From CAZHOV01 sp964534315 (GTDB lineage: Bacteria > Bacteroidota > Bacteroidia > Chitinophagales > Saprospiraceae): a DNA stretch of 13,540 nucleotides. Both the position numbers and the translations under genes were made by a program. The stretch spans positions 1 to 13,540 of the forward strand of contig CAZHOV010000155.1 in the NCBI GenBank assembly GCA_964534315.1, read 5' to 3'. Shown here piece after piece: positions 5,385 through 12,913 of this stretch (position 1 is its first letter; each line of letters begins with the position of its first letter). The notes under the pieces were generated by a model, which was given only the letters and a program-made list of their open reading frames with translations, searched no databases and was not told the DNA's origin.

Positions 5385-8045
5385 CTACCATTCAAACTTG
5401 GCGAAAATATTGGGGGTGAAGCCGAGCATATAGCGGTTAAAGCGAATGATTTCCGGGTCTTGCAGGCCTGCATTCTCATCGACATAAAACCCTTTTCGTC
5501 TAATGTTTTGGCGATTGTACACATTGAAAATGGAAATACCGGCTTTACCCCGGAAAGCACCTGATTGGCTGGAAAAATTGACATTACCGCTGATATCCAG
5601 ACGGTGATAGGCGGGGAGGCGTGAGCTATTGCGGGGATCAAATGCTATTGCATTATACATATCTCCATTCTCATCAATAGCTTCAAAGGTGCCGGAAGCA
5701 TCGGTAAAGGGAGAGCCGGAGCTAAAATTCCAATTGACCGAAAAATCAACGTTTTTGAAGCTTAGAACGTGTGTCCAGTTGATGCGATGCCGCTGGTCTT
5801 GAAGAGCGGGAAAGTCCTGATTGTTATTGATGCCGGGGAAGGTATAACGCACGCTTCCTATGGTGTAAGACAACCAGGAGGTGTAGTTTTTCCACTTTTT
5901 CTGCACTAGAATATCCAAACCCTTTACGGTTCCGGTCCCTTGGGTGTAGGGATTCTGCCAGGGTTCATCAAATTGCAGGTTCAAACTGGTAAGGCCGTCG
6001 AGGTATTTTTCATAATATTCTACATCTATAAACCATCCTTTCTTTTGATAAGTAGCTCCCAAACTCCATTGGGCTGCTTTTAACACAGGTATATCCCCCG
6101 AAGTTGAAATGGCCCATAATTTTTCGCCGATTCCCAGGTCGTTATTTTGAATCACCTGCCCGATAAACTGCTGGTAATAACCGGCTCCCGCCTTAAGATG
6201 CAGTTGATCGTCTTTAAAAGGTTGGTATTTGAGTGCTAACCGGGGCTCCACAAAAGACTGCCGGAAAGAATCAACAAAATTGAACCGGAGCCCCAAATTA
6301 ATATCTAAATTATTTCGGGACGAAAATCCATAATCGACGTAGAGCGTATTGATCCCTCCCATTAATTCTTCGAAATACTGCTCTTCTATTTCTTCCTCAT
6401 TCTCCAGCCTGGCGCTCAGCCTGACATTATACCTTGAATTCTGAACTCCAAAATTTAGTTGTTGCTGCTGATCGATCCTCCATTCATTATCCATCCTAAA
6501 GGTAAGATCTCCGATTTCATTGAGTTGGTTAAACCGGAACCGGAAGTCAACGAGGGAATCATTGGTGAAGGAAAAGTTGTAGTCGTTGGAATAAGTAGCT
6601 ACGACCAGCTCAAAATGAGAAGCGATCTTATCACTCCAGCGCCGCTTCCAGAAAAGGTTAGCGCCAAAATTACCGATCTTCAGCCGGTCAGTAGTTCTTA
6701 AAAAGAAGAATTCCGAATTAGACGTCAGGCTGTAGTCCAGATTGTCGTCTGCATAGAAGATGCTGATTCCCAGATCATTCTTGGGATTGGGCCGAAAGAC
6801 CCATTTCAGGTTAAAATCAGTAAAGAAGAACAAGGGGTAAGCCGCCAGTTGACCATTAGAATTAGCTACGTCTTCTTGCTGATCCTGGATTTTACCATTA
6901 CCAGATATCTGTCCGAATATTTGCTCATAGGTATTGGTTTGGATAATATCGGTAAAGGAACGCCGGAACCCCACCAAAAGAGAAGATCGCTTTTTAAAAA
7001 GTGGAATTTGACCATAAAGTTGGGTACTGATCAGATTATGCCCGGCCGCAAATTTCCGGGTTCTGGTATCGGAGGGCTTGGCTTTGATGTCAATGACCCC
7101 CGAGACCCTACCGCCGTAACGCGCTCCAAAGTTTCCTCTAAAGACAGATACATTATCCACTACGTAAGGATTAAAAGCAGAAAACATACCAAAGAAGTGA
7201 CCGGTATGATAAATGGGAATACCATCAAACAGCACCAGATTCTGATCAGCGGTGCCGCCGCGAATAGACAGGTCAGAAGCAGACTCGTCGGTAGCGCTGA
7301 TGCCCGGAAGCAGTTGTACCATACGTAGGACATCGGGCTCTCCCCAACCGGGTAAGGACTTTATCTTACCCAAATCCATCCCAAAACCATTACCATCATC
7401 AGAAGCACCAAGAAGTTGGATCGCTCTGTCTTTCACTTCAACTGTAGTTAGCAGGGCGCTGTTACCTCCCAGATAAATCTTCTTACAGGGCGTATTTTGT
7501 AACGCTTTCACTTTCAAAACAACCGGATCATAGCCCACATAGCTAATTTCTATTTCATCTTCCAACCCAAAAGGTCCTTTTAACTGAAAATTACCCAGAT
7601 CATCGGTAGACACCCCGATACCACTTTTGCGGTGAAACACATTGGCATACATCAAAGGCTCCTGGCTCAAACTGTCCAGGATCAATCCGCAAAGGTGATA
7701 ATTCCTGGGCTTCCCTATAGAGCGAGGCACGTCGTTTCGCTTCAAAACGATGTAGCGGTCATTGATCCATTTAAATTCGATGGGTTGATTTTGAAATACG
7801 GAAGTTAACAATCCATCTAGTTCTGTGTCTTCAGCATTCGCGGTCAATTCAATATCCTCCATAGCATCCGGATTGTAGCTGAAAACAACATCAAAGGTCT
7901 CTTCTATTTGGGTCAAAGCAGAAGAAAGGTCTGTTTCGTTAAATTGCAGGGATATGCCAGTAGTCGTCTGGCCCGGGAGCGTTCCATACATGCCGGCAAC
8001 CAGTCCTAAGGTAATACTGAAGATGAGTATAAATCGGTTCTGCAT
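5385..8045 (-). CDS. TonB-dependent outer-membrane receptor with STN signalling domain
   Basis: An 886-residue receptor that imports a ligand across the outer membrane and signals through the neighbouring FecR. Order of parts, counted from the ATG at 8045: signal peptide 1-26 (LPGQ cleavage region); STN domain 30-103, the part that contacts FecR; carboxypeptidase-regulatory-like domain about 117-190; plug about 200-330 with SIRGGTADQN (260-269), LFDGIPIYHTGH and NFGARYGGRVSGVIDI; then a beta barrel ending in the aromatic FAKFEW. The frame stays open up to a TTG at 8108, but ATG 8045 sits directly before a normal signal peptide and is preferred. It leaves 70 bp to the FecR gene stop. It is the last gene of the sigma-FecR-receptor unit. 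No SusD gene follows, so it is not a classical Sus-type glycan importer pair; the ligand is unknown. Confidence in family is very high, in substrate nil. Confidence 0.95.
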   Translation of the reverse strand: MQNRFILIFSITLGLVAGMYGTLPGQTTTGISLQFNETDLSSALTQIEETFDVVFSYNPDAMEDIELTANAEDTELDGLLTSVFQNQPIEFKWINDRYIVLKRNDVPRSIGKPRNYHLCGLILDSLSQEPLMYANVFHRKSGIGVSTDDLGNFQLKGPFGLEDEIEISYVGYDPVVLKVKALQNTPCKKIYLGGNSALLTTVEVKDRAIQLLGASDDGNGFGMDLGKIKSLPGWGEPDVLRMVQLLPGISATDESASDLSIRGGTADQNLVLFDGIPIYHTGHFFGMFSAFNPYVVDNVSVFRGNFGARYGGRVSGVIDIKAKPSDTRTRKFAAGHNLISTQLYGQIPLFKKRSSLLVGFRRSFTDIIQTNTYEQIFGQISGNGKIQDQQEDVANSNGQLAAYPLFFFTDFNLKWVFRPNPKNDLGISIFYADDNLDYSLTSNSEFFFLRTTDRLKIGNFGANLFWKRRWSDKIASHFELVVATYSNDYNFSFTNDSLVDFRFRFNQLNEIGDLTFRMDNEWRIDQQQQLNFGVQNSRYNVRLSARLENEEEIEEQYFEELMGGINTLYVDYGFSSRNNLDINLGLRFNFVDSFRQSFVEPRLALKYQPFKDDQLHLKAGAGYYQQFIGQVIQNNDLGIGEKLWAISTSGDIPVLKAAQWSLGATYQKKGWFIDVEYYEKYLDGLTSLNLQFDEPWQNPYTQGTGTVKGLDILVQKKWKNYTSWLSYTIGSVRYTFPGINNNQDFPALQDQRHRINWTHVLSFKNVDFSVNWNFSSGSPFTDASGTFEAIDENGDMYNAIAFDPRNSSRLPAYHRLDISGNVNFSSQSGAFRGKAGISIFNVYNRQNIRRKGFYVDENAGLQDPEIIRFNRYMLGFTPNIFAKFEW

Positions 8046-8115
8046 AATTAAGTAGCAGTAGTGAGGATAACCCAAATATTTTTGAGTTTTTTTTCTATTA
8101 AGCGGCAAATCAAAA

Positions 8116-9048
8116 TTACTCTTCCATAATTAAAATCTCTTTACCATTTTCAATACGATAGTTGGCTCCCATTGCTTCGCAGATATTATTGAGTGCTTCC
8201 GACAGATTATCGTGCTGAAAACCGCCCCGAAAAGGCTTGGATTTCAGAGGTGTATCAAGCATAACTTTAACGTCGTATTGGCGCTCCAACTCTTCGATCA
8301 CCTCTTCAAAGGTAGCATTTTCGAAAAAAGAAGCACCGTTGATCCAGTCGGGAGTTGATTTATTGAGTAATTTTCGTTCTTCTACCACTTTGCCTGATAG
8401 AATCTTCACTTGATCTCCTTTTTCCAGTGCTTTCTGTACGCCACCAGGAGTTGTTACGTTGACCTGCCCCGAGAAGCAGCGCACCTCAAATGTGTTTTTC
8501 CGGGAAACCACATTGAAGCTGGTGCCTAATACCTCAACCGATCCCTGAGACGTATGGACGGTGAATTTACTTCCTTCCACCACTTCAAAAAAAGCTTCTC
8601 CTTCGAGGGTTACGGTTCGTTCGTTCTCCCAGGATTTCTCTTTAAAGCTCAATTTAGAAGCCGCGTTGAGCTGCACATTCGACCCCATTGGTAAAACGAA
8701 CGTTTTCTTCTCTGCTAACGGGGCTACCAGTTGGGTAGAGGAATCTTTGGTCAGCAACGTCAATCCAATACCAATCAAGACTAAAACGACTGCTGCCGTT
8801 GCAACCCACCAATATCGACGCAGGGAAAACACTTTTGTGCCAGCTATTTTTTCTTCCGTGGCTTCTTTTACTTTTTCCCATTGCTCACGCTTATCAAAGG
8901 CAGGAGCCTCCAGGCTATCTACGGCATCGACGATCCGCTGATAGTCTGCATATGTTTCGGTATTTTTGAATGCTTCCGATTCCTTTTCAGACAATTGCCC
9001 GTTGAGCCATCGCCCCAGAAAAGTATCATCCTTAAATAAATCCCTCAT
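8116..9048 (-). CDS. FecR-family anti-sigma factor (FecR + DUF4974)
   Basis: A 310-residue inner-membrane regulator. Residues 1-77 are cytoplasmic and should bind the sigma factor. A single membrane helix spans about 79-100 (WWVATAAVVLVLIGIGLTLL). The periplasmic FecR domain covers about 115-215, with LPMGSNVQLNAASKL (119-133), LEGEAFFEV (148-156) and VLGTSFNV (173-180). The C-terminal DUF4974 domain (about 240-308, FFENATFEEVIEELERQYDV) is STN-like and would meet the receptor's signalling domain. All expected parts are present and the length is normal. The gene lies between the ECF sigma gene (55 bp upstream) and the receptor gene, on one strand, which implies co-transcription and cognate function. 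Confidence 0.95.
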   Translation of the reverse strand: MRDLFKDDTFLGRWLNGQLSEKESEAFKNTETYADYQRIVDAVDSLEAPAFDKREQWEKVKEATEEKIAGTKVFSLRRYWWVATAAVVLVLIGIGLTLLTKDSSTQLVAPLAEKKTFVLPMGSNVQLNAASKLSFKEKSWENERTVTLEGEAFFEVVEGSKFTVHTSQGSVEVLGTSFNVVSRKNTFEVRCFSGQVNVTTPGGVQKALEKGDQVKILSGKVVEERKLLNKSTPDWINGASFFENATFEEVIEELERQYDVKVMLDTPLKSKPFRGGFQHDNLSEALNNICEAMGANYRIENGKEILIMEE

Positions 9049-9081
9049 TTCGAGCTATTAAACATTATTCATTATACTAAC

Positions 9082-9110
9082 GATCTGATCAGTAAGTACC
9101 CTATCAGATC
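9082..9110. other. Small inverted repeat over the sigma-factor stop codon
   Basis: GATCTGAT (9082-9089) and ATCAGATC (9103-9110) form an 8-bp stem with a 13-nt loop. The right arm covers the sigma gene's TGA (9104-9106), and the left arm lies in the gap before the FecR gene. It could modulate read-through between sigma factor and anti-sigma factor, but a chance palindrome is equally possible. Confidence 0.35.
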
Positions 9111-9616
9111 TTTTTCGATAGTTTTCTCAGTTCTACCAATGCCTTATGCATCCGTTTTTCGATTGTTTTCACACTCACCCCCATGAATTCGGCAATCTCC
9201 TTGTAGGTCATTTTTTCAATGCGATTCATTAGGAAGACCACTCTGACCGGTTCGGGAAGTTCGTTGATGGCATTGATTAGGGTTTCTTTAAATTCTTGTT
9301 CTTCCATTAAAAACTGCGGATTGGGGGCTACTTTATCCTTAGCAATCGTATTCTGGTACTTAAAAACCACCTTTTGATGCTTGGTATTATCTAAAAACAG
9401 ATTATTGGCCACGGTAAATAAAAACCCGGCAGCCTTGGCAAAGGTTACTTTAGCACAACGCTTCCACAGACGAAGGAAAGACTCCTGGGCAATATCTTCA
9501 GCCAGTTCCAGGTCACCACACTTGTAGTAGATAAAGTTTCGAACCTTCTCGGCATGTTCCTCAAAAACAGACTGAAAGACCCTTTCTTCACAAACATTCT
9601 TTTTATCGGCTGCCAT
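9104..9616 (-). CDS. ECF-type RNA polymerase sigma factor (FecI-like)
   Basis: A 170-residue sigma-70 family, extracytoplasmic-function sigma factor. Region 2 covers about 13-80, with the core-binding helix GDLELAEDIAQESFLRLWKR (35-54) and LFTVANNLFLDNTK (66-79) for -10 recognition. Region 4 covers about 112-165, with INELPEPVRVVFLMNRIEKM followed by the helix-turn-helix TYKEIAEFMGVSVKTIEKRM (137-156). Regions 1, 3 and long extensions are absent, as in ECF factors. It is the first gene of the minus-strand sigma, FecR, TonB-receptor cassette, so it should be held inactive or activated by FecR in response to the receptor's ligand and should transcribe the receptor. The ATG at 9616 fits the usual N-terminus. 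A purine-rich tandem tract starts about 45 bp upstream, leaving very little room for the promoter. Confidence 0.95.
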   Translation of the reverse strand: MAADKKNVCEERVFQSVFEEHAEKVRNFIYYKCGDLELAEDIAQESFLRLWKRCAKVTFAKAAGFLFTVANNLFLDNTKHQKVVFKYQNTIAKDKVAPNPQFLMEEQEFKETLINAINELPEPVRVVFLMNRIEKMTYKEIAEFMGVSVKTIEKRMHKALVELRKLSKKI

Positions 9617-9659
9617 AAATTGCTATAGTGGTTTGGATCAGCAATGAACCTGTAAGATA

Positions 9660-9852
9660 GGGAAAAAAGGAGAAGAGGAAAACGGGAAAGGGAGGAAAGT
9701 GGGAAATCTGGAAAGTGGGAAAACGGGAAAGTGGGAAAGTTGGAAAATGGGAATTCTGGAAAATGGGAAAGTTGGAAAGTAGGAAATCTGGAAAATGGGA
9801 AAGTTGGAAAATGGGAAATCTGGAAAATGGGAAAGTTGGAAAATGGGAAAAT
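9660..9852. repeat. Octameric tandem tract D (G/A-rich plus strand)
   Basis: From about 9697 the plus strand reads as some 20 octamers of the form NGGAAANN, for example GGGAAAGT, TGGAAAAT, GGGAAATC and TGGAAAGT. The left 40 bp are a degenerate version. The words are reverse complements of those in tracts A and E, so the same word family sits here in the opposite orientation. It lies between the stop of the GNAT gene (9897) and the start of the sigma gene (9616). To its right, 9855-9895 steps in the same way with TTCAACAG-like words. Confidence 0.93.
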
Positions 9853-9896
9853 AAACCTTCAACTTTAAACGATTCAACAGTTCAACAAATAAACAA

Positions 9897-11000
9897 TCAA
9901 GTAAATACACTATCTCCACCTCCATCCTGAATAGCCAGTCCGCTGATGTCAAATTTAGAGGTCATTTGGGTGGAGATCATATAATGCTTGGTTTGAGGGC
10001 GTTTGAAAAGATATCCTGACCGATGGATATTGAAATATTGCACCAGGTCTGGCTGAGCGGTGGTCAGGTAGTCGGCTTTCCATTGGTGGGCTAGTTGGAG
10101 GATAAGTTTTGCAGCCTTGGGTACAACTTCCCTGGTTACATAAAAATAAGGGACTTTCAGGTGGCCGTTTCTTTTGGTAAGGAATAGAAAGCCCGACATT
10201 TTACCGTTTTCGTCTTTGAGTTTGATCAAATAATGCTCAAAGGAGCGATCAACGGATGAAAAAGCATATTTCTTGGCCATCGCATCCTGGGGCGAACCAT
10301 TTAAGAGCCAGGGGTTTTGGGTGATCCAATTGAGTGCCTCCTTGTCTCTTCTAAAAGCATGTTCGGAATGATGTTTTTGGATAAAAGCATTGGTCTCCTC
10401 ATCCACCTGCTCCATCAATGTCCAGTGCAGGTTTGGCGATTTTACGGTTCTAAAAAAAGAGGCCAATCCGATCAGGCTGTTAATAAAGATATCCCCTAGT
10501 TTTAATAATTCTTTCCACCGTTCAAAAGCGGGTTTTCTGGGGGGTAATAAAACGGCAAGGCAAGACCTGAAATATAGGCGTATTCCCTGTTTTTTAGCAA
10601 AATCTTCGAAGATACCCAATTTAAGGTATAAGTTTCTGGCCGCATCGGTAAAGTCGGTAAGGATAATCCGTCCATTCCAGGCTTCATAGGCAGCGGCGGT
10701 CAGTTTCTTGGCCAGTCCTTTTCCGCGGGCAGAAGGGTGGGTCCACAAACAACTATACCATCCAATCTTGTGCGGATTACCTTGCTGATCATAGATTTCA
10801 TCCGGGAGTATGCCCATATAAGCGATCACCTTTTCATCTTCCCAAACGATTATAAGCAGCACGTCTTCTTCATCAAGGGAAGGGTTATTTAGTTGAGAAT
10901 ATGCCCGGTGCTTAGAGATCGGAATATCCGGCAAGGCATCAAATTGCGGCGATTCAATGAATTCAGATAGTTCTTTTCTATGTAAATACTGAATATTCAT
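9897..11000 (-). CDS. GNAT-fold N-acetyltransferase-like protein
   Basis: A 367-residue cytoplasmic protein. The N-terminal half (about 1-130) is a GNAT acetyltransferase domain: the strand VLLIIVWEDEKVIAYMGIL (47-65), then WTHPSARGKGLAKKL (86-100), in which R92-G-K-G-L-A is the acetyl-CoA pyrophosphate-binding loop, then ILTDFTDAARNLYLKLGIF (113-131), the usual final strand-helix. The C-terminal half (about 200-350) again resembles a GNAT/FemAB-like fold (YLIKLKDENGKMSGFLFLTK) but without a clear acetyl-CoA loop, suggesting a double-domain arrangement with one active site. The tail IQDGGGDSVFT looks to me like tails of proteins in exopolysaccharide loci; that is recollection, not proof. The next gene upstream on the same strand is a polysaccharide deacetylase 540 bp away, which is consistent with glycan modification. 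Substrate unknown. Confidence 0.75.
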   Translation of the reverse strand: MNIQYLHRKELSEFIESPQFDALPDIPISKHRAYSQLNNPSLDEEDVLLIIVWEDEKVIAYMGILPDEIYDQQGNPHKIGWYSCLWTHPSARGKGLAKKLTAAAYEAWNGRIILTDFTDAARNLYLKLGIFEDFAKKQGIRLYFRSCLAVLLPPRKPAFERWKELLKLGDIFINSLIGLASFFRTVKSPNLHWTLMEQVDEETNAFIQKHHSEHAFRRDKEALNWITQNPWLLNGSPQDAMAKKYAFSSVDRSFEHYLIKLKDENGKMSGFLFLTKRNGHLKVPYFYVTREVVPKAAKLILQLAHQWKADYLTTAQPDLVQYFNIHRSGYLFKRPQTKHYMISTQMTSKFDISGLAIQDGGGDSVFT

Positions 11001-11542
11001 GTTGAGGTTTATGCGTAGCCAAGTAGTGATGTCGTCACAGGATTTAGTAGAAAGTTAAAATTTGAAAGTTGAGAGTGGAATTTTATCTCCCATTTCACCA
11101 AGCAGTTCAGGATAGACCACGGATTCATCGGACCTAGCGGATCTTCGCAAATTTCATTCTCTACTCTCCTTTACTACTCATTATGCTTCATATATCTATT
11201 CTTTTTCCAACAAGAGGTGAAGCCTGAACGCCTGAACGAAATTAAGCTTTTCAACTTTCAACTAATCTCCTTTGCGAACTTTTTCCCATTTTCCTATTTT
11301 CCAGATTTCCTATTTTCCAGATTTCCTATTTTCCAGATTTCCTATTTCCTACTTTCTTCCCTTTCCAGAATTCCTATTTTCCAGATTTCCTATTTTCCAG
11401 ATTTCCTATTTTCCTATTTTCCTATTTTCCTATTTTCCCATTTTCCCACTTTCCCACTTTCCAGAATTCCTATTTTCCTATTTTCCCATTTTCCTCCCTT
11501 CCCCACTTTCCTACTTTCCAGAATTCCTATTTTCCTATTTTC
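11001..11542. other. Gene-free 540-bp repeat region
   Basis: No credible gene. Left to right it holds octamer-like words near CGTAGCCA and TGTCGTCA (11014-11037), TTCAACTT-type words on the minus strand (11050-11075), the second CGGAT element (11108-11161), a perfect CCTGAACG doublet (11223-11238), another TTCAACTT run (about 11250-11262) and tract E from 11281. The promoter of the GNAT gene should lie near 11000-11060. The only hint is TAACTTTC on the minus strand (11050-11057), one mismatch from TAnnTTTG. Confidence 0.75.
11108..11161. repeat. Dispersed CGGAT element, copy 2
   Basis: Ungapped partner of 4237-4290 (44 of 54 bases identical). It reads as 9-bp steps starting CGGATTCAT, CGGACCTAG, CGGATCTTC. 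It lies 120 bp left of tract E, just as copy 1 lies left of tract B. Confidence 0.85.
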
Positions 11543-11576
11543 CTATTTTCCCATTTTCCCACTTTCCTCCCTTTCC
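11281..11576. repeat. Octameric C/T-rich tandem tract E
   Basis: About 37 octamers, mainly TCCTATTT, TCCAGATT, TCCAGAAT, TCCCATTT and TCCCACTT, with a few 7- or 9-bp slips. TCCTATTT-TCCAGATT alternates several times. The tract enters the deacetylase gene from its 3' side: the stop codon (11543-11545) and the final ten codons lie inside it. The C/T strand has no stop codon in the pure repeat, which creates long meaningless plus-strand frames. Confidence 0.95.
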
Positions 11577-12598
11577 ATTTTGTTTTTCCCAAACGGAATT
11601 TTCACAAGATAATACATTAGATCGGTATGAATAATTGCTCTGGCGGTAAACGGTCCGATTTCCATTGCTGTTCGTTGTAGGTGTTGAGGGTAGATGTCAG
11701 CTTTTAGTCCGGCGCCTCCGAAGGTAAGATCGACCAGTTTTTCTTTCTTGTAGATCTGTCGAAAAAAGTTGTTGGTGATTTGATAATCGGTAAAGGGGAA
11801 GGCAAAAAAGCGGTAGGGGATATCAAATTTCTCCGTAATGTATTGTAGACTTTCCCGGGTTTGGCGGAGTTGTTCCTCCTCGGGGAGGAAGCGGTATTCG
11901 GGATGATCGATACTATGGGCGCCAAAATAGAAGCCTTGAGCAGTGAGGGATTGGATCTGCTCTGTGCTCAAGTAAGGTTTTTCATTGGTTAAATAGGCTT
12001 CAAAATCCACTTCCAGCATAGTAGCCAATTCATCCAGGAGTACTTGCTGATCATAGTTTACTGCCAGTAAGTTTTTTTTAGAAGACGTATTGGGAAAAAA
12101 ATGCTTTTCAAACCAATTGTCAATCTTTTGGACTGCTTTCCTATTGCTTAAGGATTCGATCAGGATACTCGCTTTGCAGCGAAACATCAGTTCTTTATTA
12201 TCGATAAAGCCGGAATTCAGAAAACAAATAGCTGGCACGCCCTTTCGAAGGAGGATTGGAGCAACGATATCATGAAACTCCCGGAAGCCATCATCAAAAC
12301 TGATCAGAAAGCTATCCTTTTTCAAGGGTATTTGGTGGTCGAGGTGATGTTGTAGATCGAGCGGATCAATGGGGGTATATTGCTGAAGAAGAAAATCGAG
12401 ATCTTGCTCAAACTGTTGGGTATTCCGAACGGGGTACAGGTGTTTCAGGTGGGATAGTGGCCGATCGCTAATGGTGTGGTAGAGGGGAAGTATCAGGCGC
12501 TGTCCTGACAAACCGGAAAGTATTCCGGTAGGCACTTTATCGGCCATTGGCCGGATCAATTGGAGTAGGAGCGATTTAGACAGAAACTTCCCGGACAT
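11543..12598 (-). CDS. NodB-homology polysaccharide deacetylase (CE4)
   Basis: A 351-residue protein of carbohydrate esterase family 4, which removes N- or O-acetyl groups from polysaccharides or their precursors. Motif 1 is SFDDGF (100-105) with Asp102 as presumed base and Asp103 as metal ligand; motif 2 is HSIDH (228-232) with both metal-binding histidines; RFFAFPFTDY (263-272) corresponds to motif 3. LILPLYHTIS (35-44) is the family's common N-terminal strand. An insertion of about 80 residues (140-220) separates motifs 1 and 2. No signal peptide is visible, so it may act in the cytoplasm or at the membrane on lipid-linked or nascent glycan. The last ten residues (342-351, EREESGKMGK) come from tract E and replace whatever C-terminus existed before. 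It is parallel to the downstream GNAT gene, possibly in the same pathway. Confidence 0.9.
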   Translation of the reverse strand: MSGKFLSKSLLLQLIRPMADKVPTGILSGLSGQRLILPLYHTISDRPLSHLKHLYPVRNTQQFEQDLDFLLQQYTPIDPLDLQHHLDHQIPLKKDSFLISFDDGFREFHDIVAPILLRKGVPAICFLNSGFIDNKELMFRCKASILIESLSNRKAVQKIDNWFEKHFFPNTSSKKNLLAVNYDQQVLLDELATMLEVDFEAYLTNEKPYLSTEQIQSLTAQGFYFGAHSIDHPEYRFLPEEEQLRQTRESLQYITEKFDIPYRFFAFPFTDYQITNNFFRQIYKKEKLVDLTFGGAGLKADIYPQHLQRTAMEIGPFTARAIIHTDLMYYLVKIPFGKNKMEREESGKMGK

Positions 12599-12629
12599 GA
12601 TGGTTCATTCTTACAGTCAGGTAAAAGTA

Positions 12630-12637
12630 CAAACATA
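12630..12637 (-). promoter_or_regulatory. Candidate -7 box for the deacetylase gene
   Basis: The minus strand reads TATGTTTG, a full match to TAnnTTTG, 32 bp before the ATG at 12598. That predicts a short leader of roughly 25 nt. The -33 region is AT-rich without a clear TTTG. Confidence 0.45.
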
Positions 12638-12716
12638 TTATAAAACAAATTGATTTAAATTAATTCCAATGATAAAAATAAACCAAAATATTTAATATTC
12701 AATAATTTCTAAAATC

Positions 12717-12747
12717 CTTTTTTTATTCCAAAAAAATAGTATATTTG
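12717..12747 (+). promoter_or_regulatory. Bacteroidota promoter of the SnoaL-like gene
   Basis: TATATTTG (12740-12747) matches the -7 consensus TAnnTTTG exactly, and a T-rich stretch (12718-12724) lies at the -33 position. Transcription should begin near 12753, giving a leader of about 160 nt before the ATG at 12914. Confidence 0.6.
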
Positions 12748-12755
12748 TAGCACAA

Positions 12756-12871
12756 TAAAACAATCAACAATTTGTTTTACCATTAATAAACTTCTTACCT
12801 GACACTTACAGATTATAACCAACCACTATTTATTGGGGATTATGAATTGCTGAAATCGTAGACCTTCTACG
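12756..12871 (+). other. 5' leader with two small hairpins
   Basis: TAAAACAA (12756-12763) pairs with TTGTTTTA (12772-12779) around an 8-nt loop, right at the predicted transcript start. CGTAGA (12857-12862) pairs with TCTACG (12866-12871) around CCT. The first is all A-U apart from one pair and weak. They could affect RNA stability or be chance. I do not recognise a known riboswitch. Confidence 0.35.
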
Positions 12872-12913
12872 CATCTTTTGTATTCCATTTATTAACCTAA
12901 TAAAATAAATCTT

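Larger units (their letters stand above)
12599..12913. other. AT-rich divergent promoter region (315 bp)
   Basis: Separates the minus-strand deacetylase gene from the plus-strand SnoaL-like gene. It is strongly AT-rich, contains no gene and, unlike the other gaps, carries no octamer tract. It contains one candidate -7 box for each direction and two small hairpins in the plus-strand leader. Confidence 0.8.

Noticed and set aside
6849..7328. 159-residue plus-strand frame inside the TonB receptor gene
   Set aside because: It lies wholly antisense to the conserved plug and barrel region, shows no domain pattern and is a shadow of the real gene.
8046..8108. Longer TonB receptor N-terminus starting at TTG 8108
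   Set aside because: The start codon would be TTG and the extra 21 residues are charged and aromatic with no domain role. ATG 8045 directly begins a normal signal peptide.
9638..9952. Minus-strand open frame with FPIFQLSHFP-type repeats
   Set aside because: It is the C/T strand of tract D, overlaps the 3' end of the GNAT gene and has the same artificial 8-residue periodicity.
11217..11634. Two overlapping plus-strand open frames of 120-131 residues rich in Phe, Pro, Ser and Leu
   Set aside because: They are translations of the stop-free C/T strand of the octamer tract. The peptide repeats every 8 residues (24 bp) and both frames are equally open, as expected for a repeat and not a gene.
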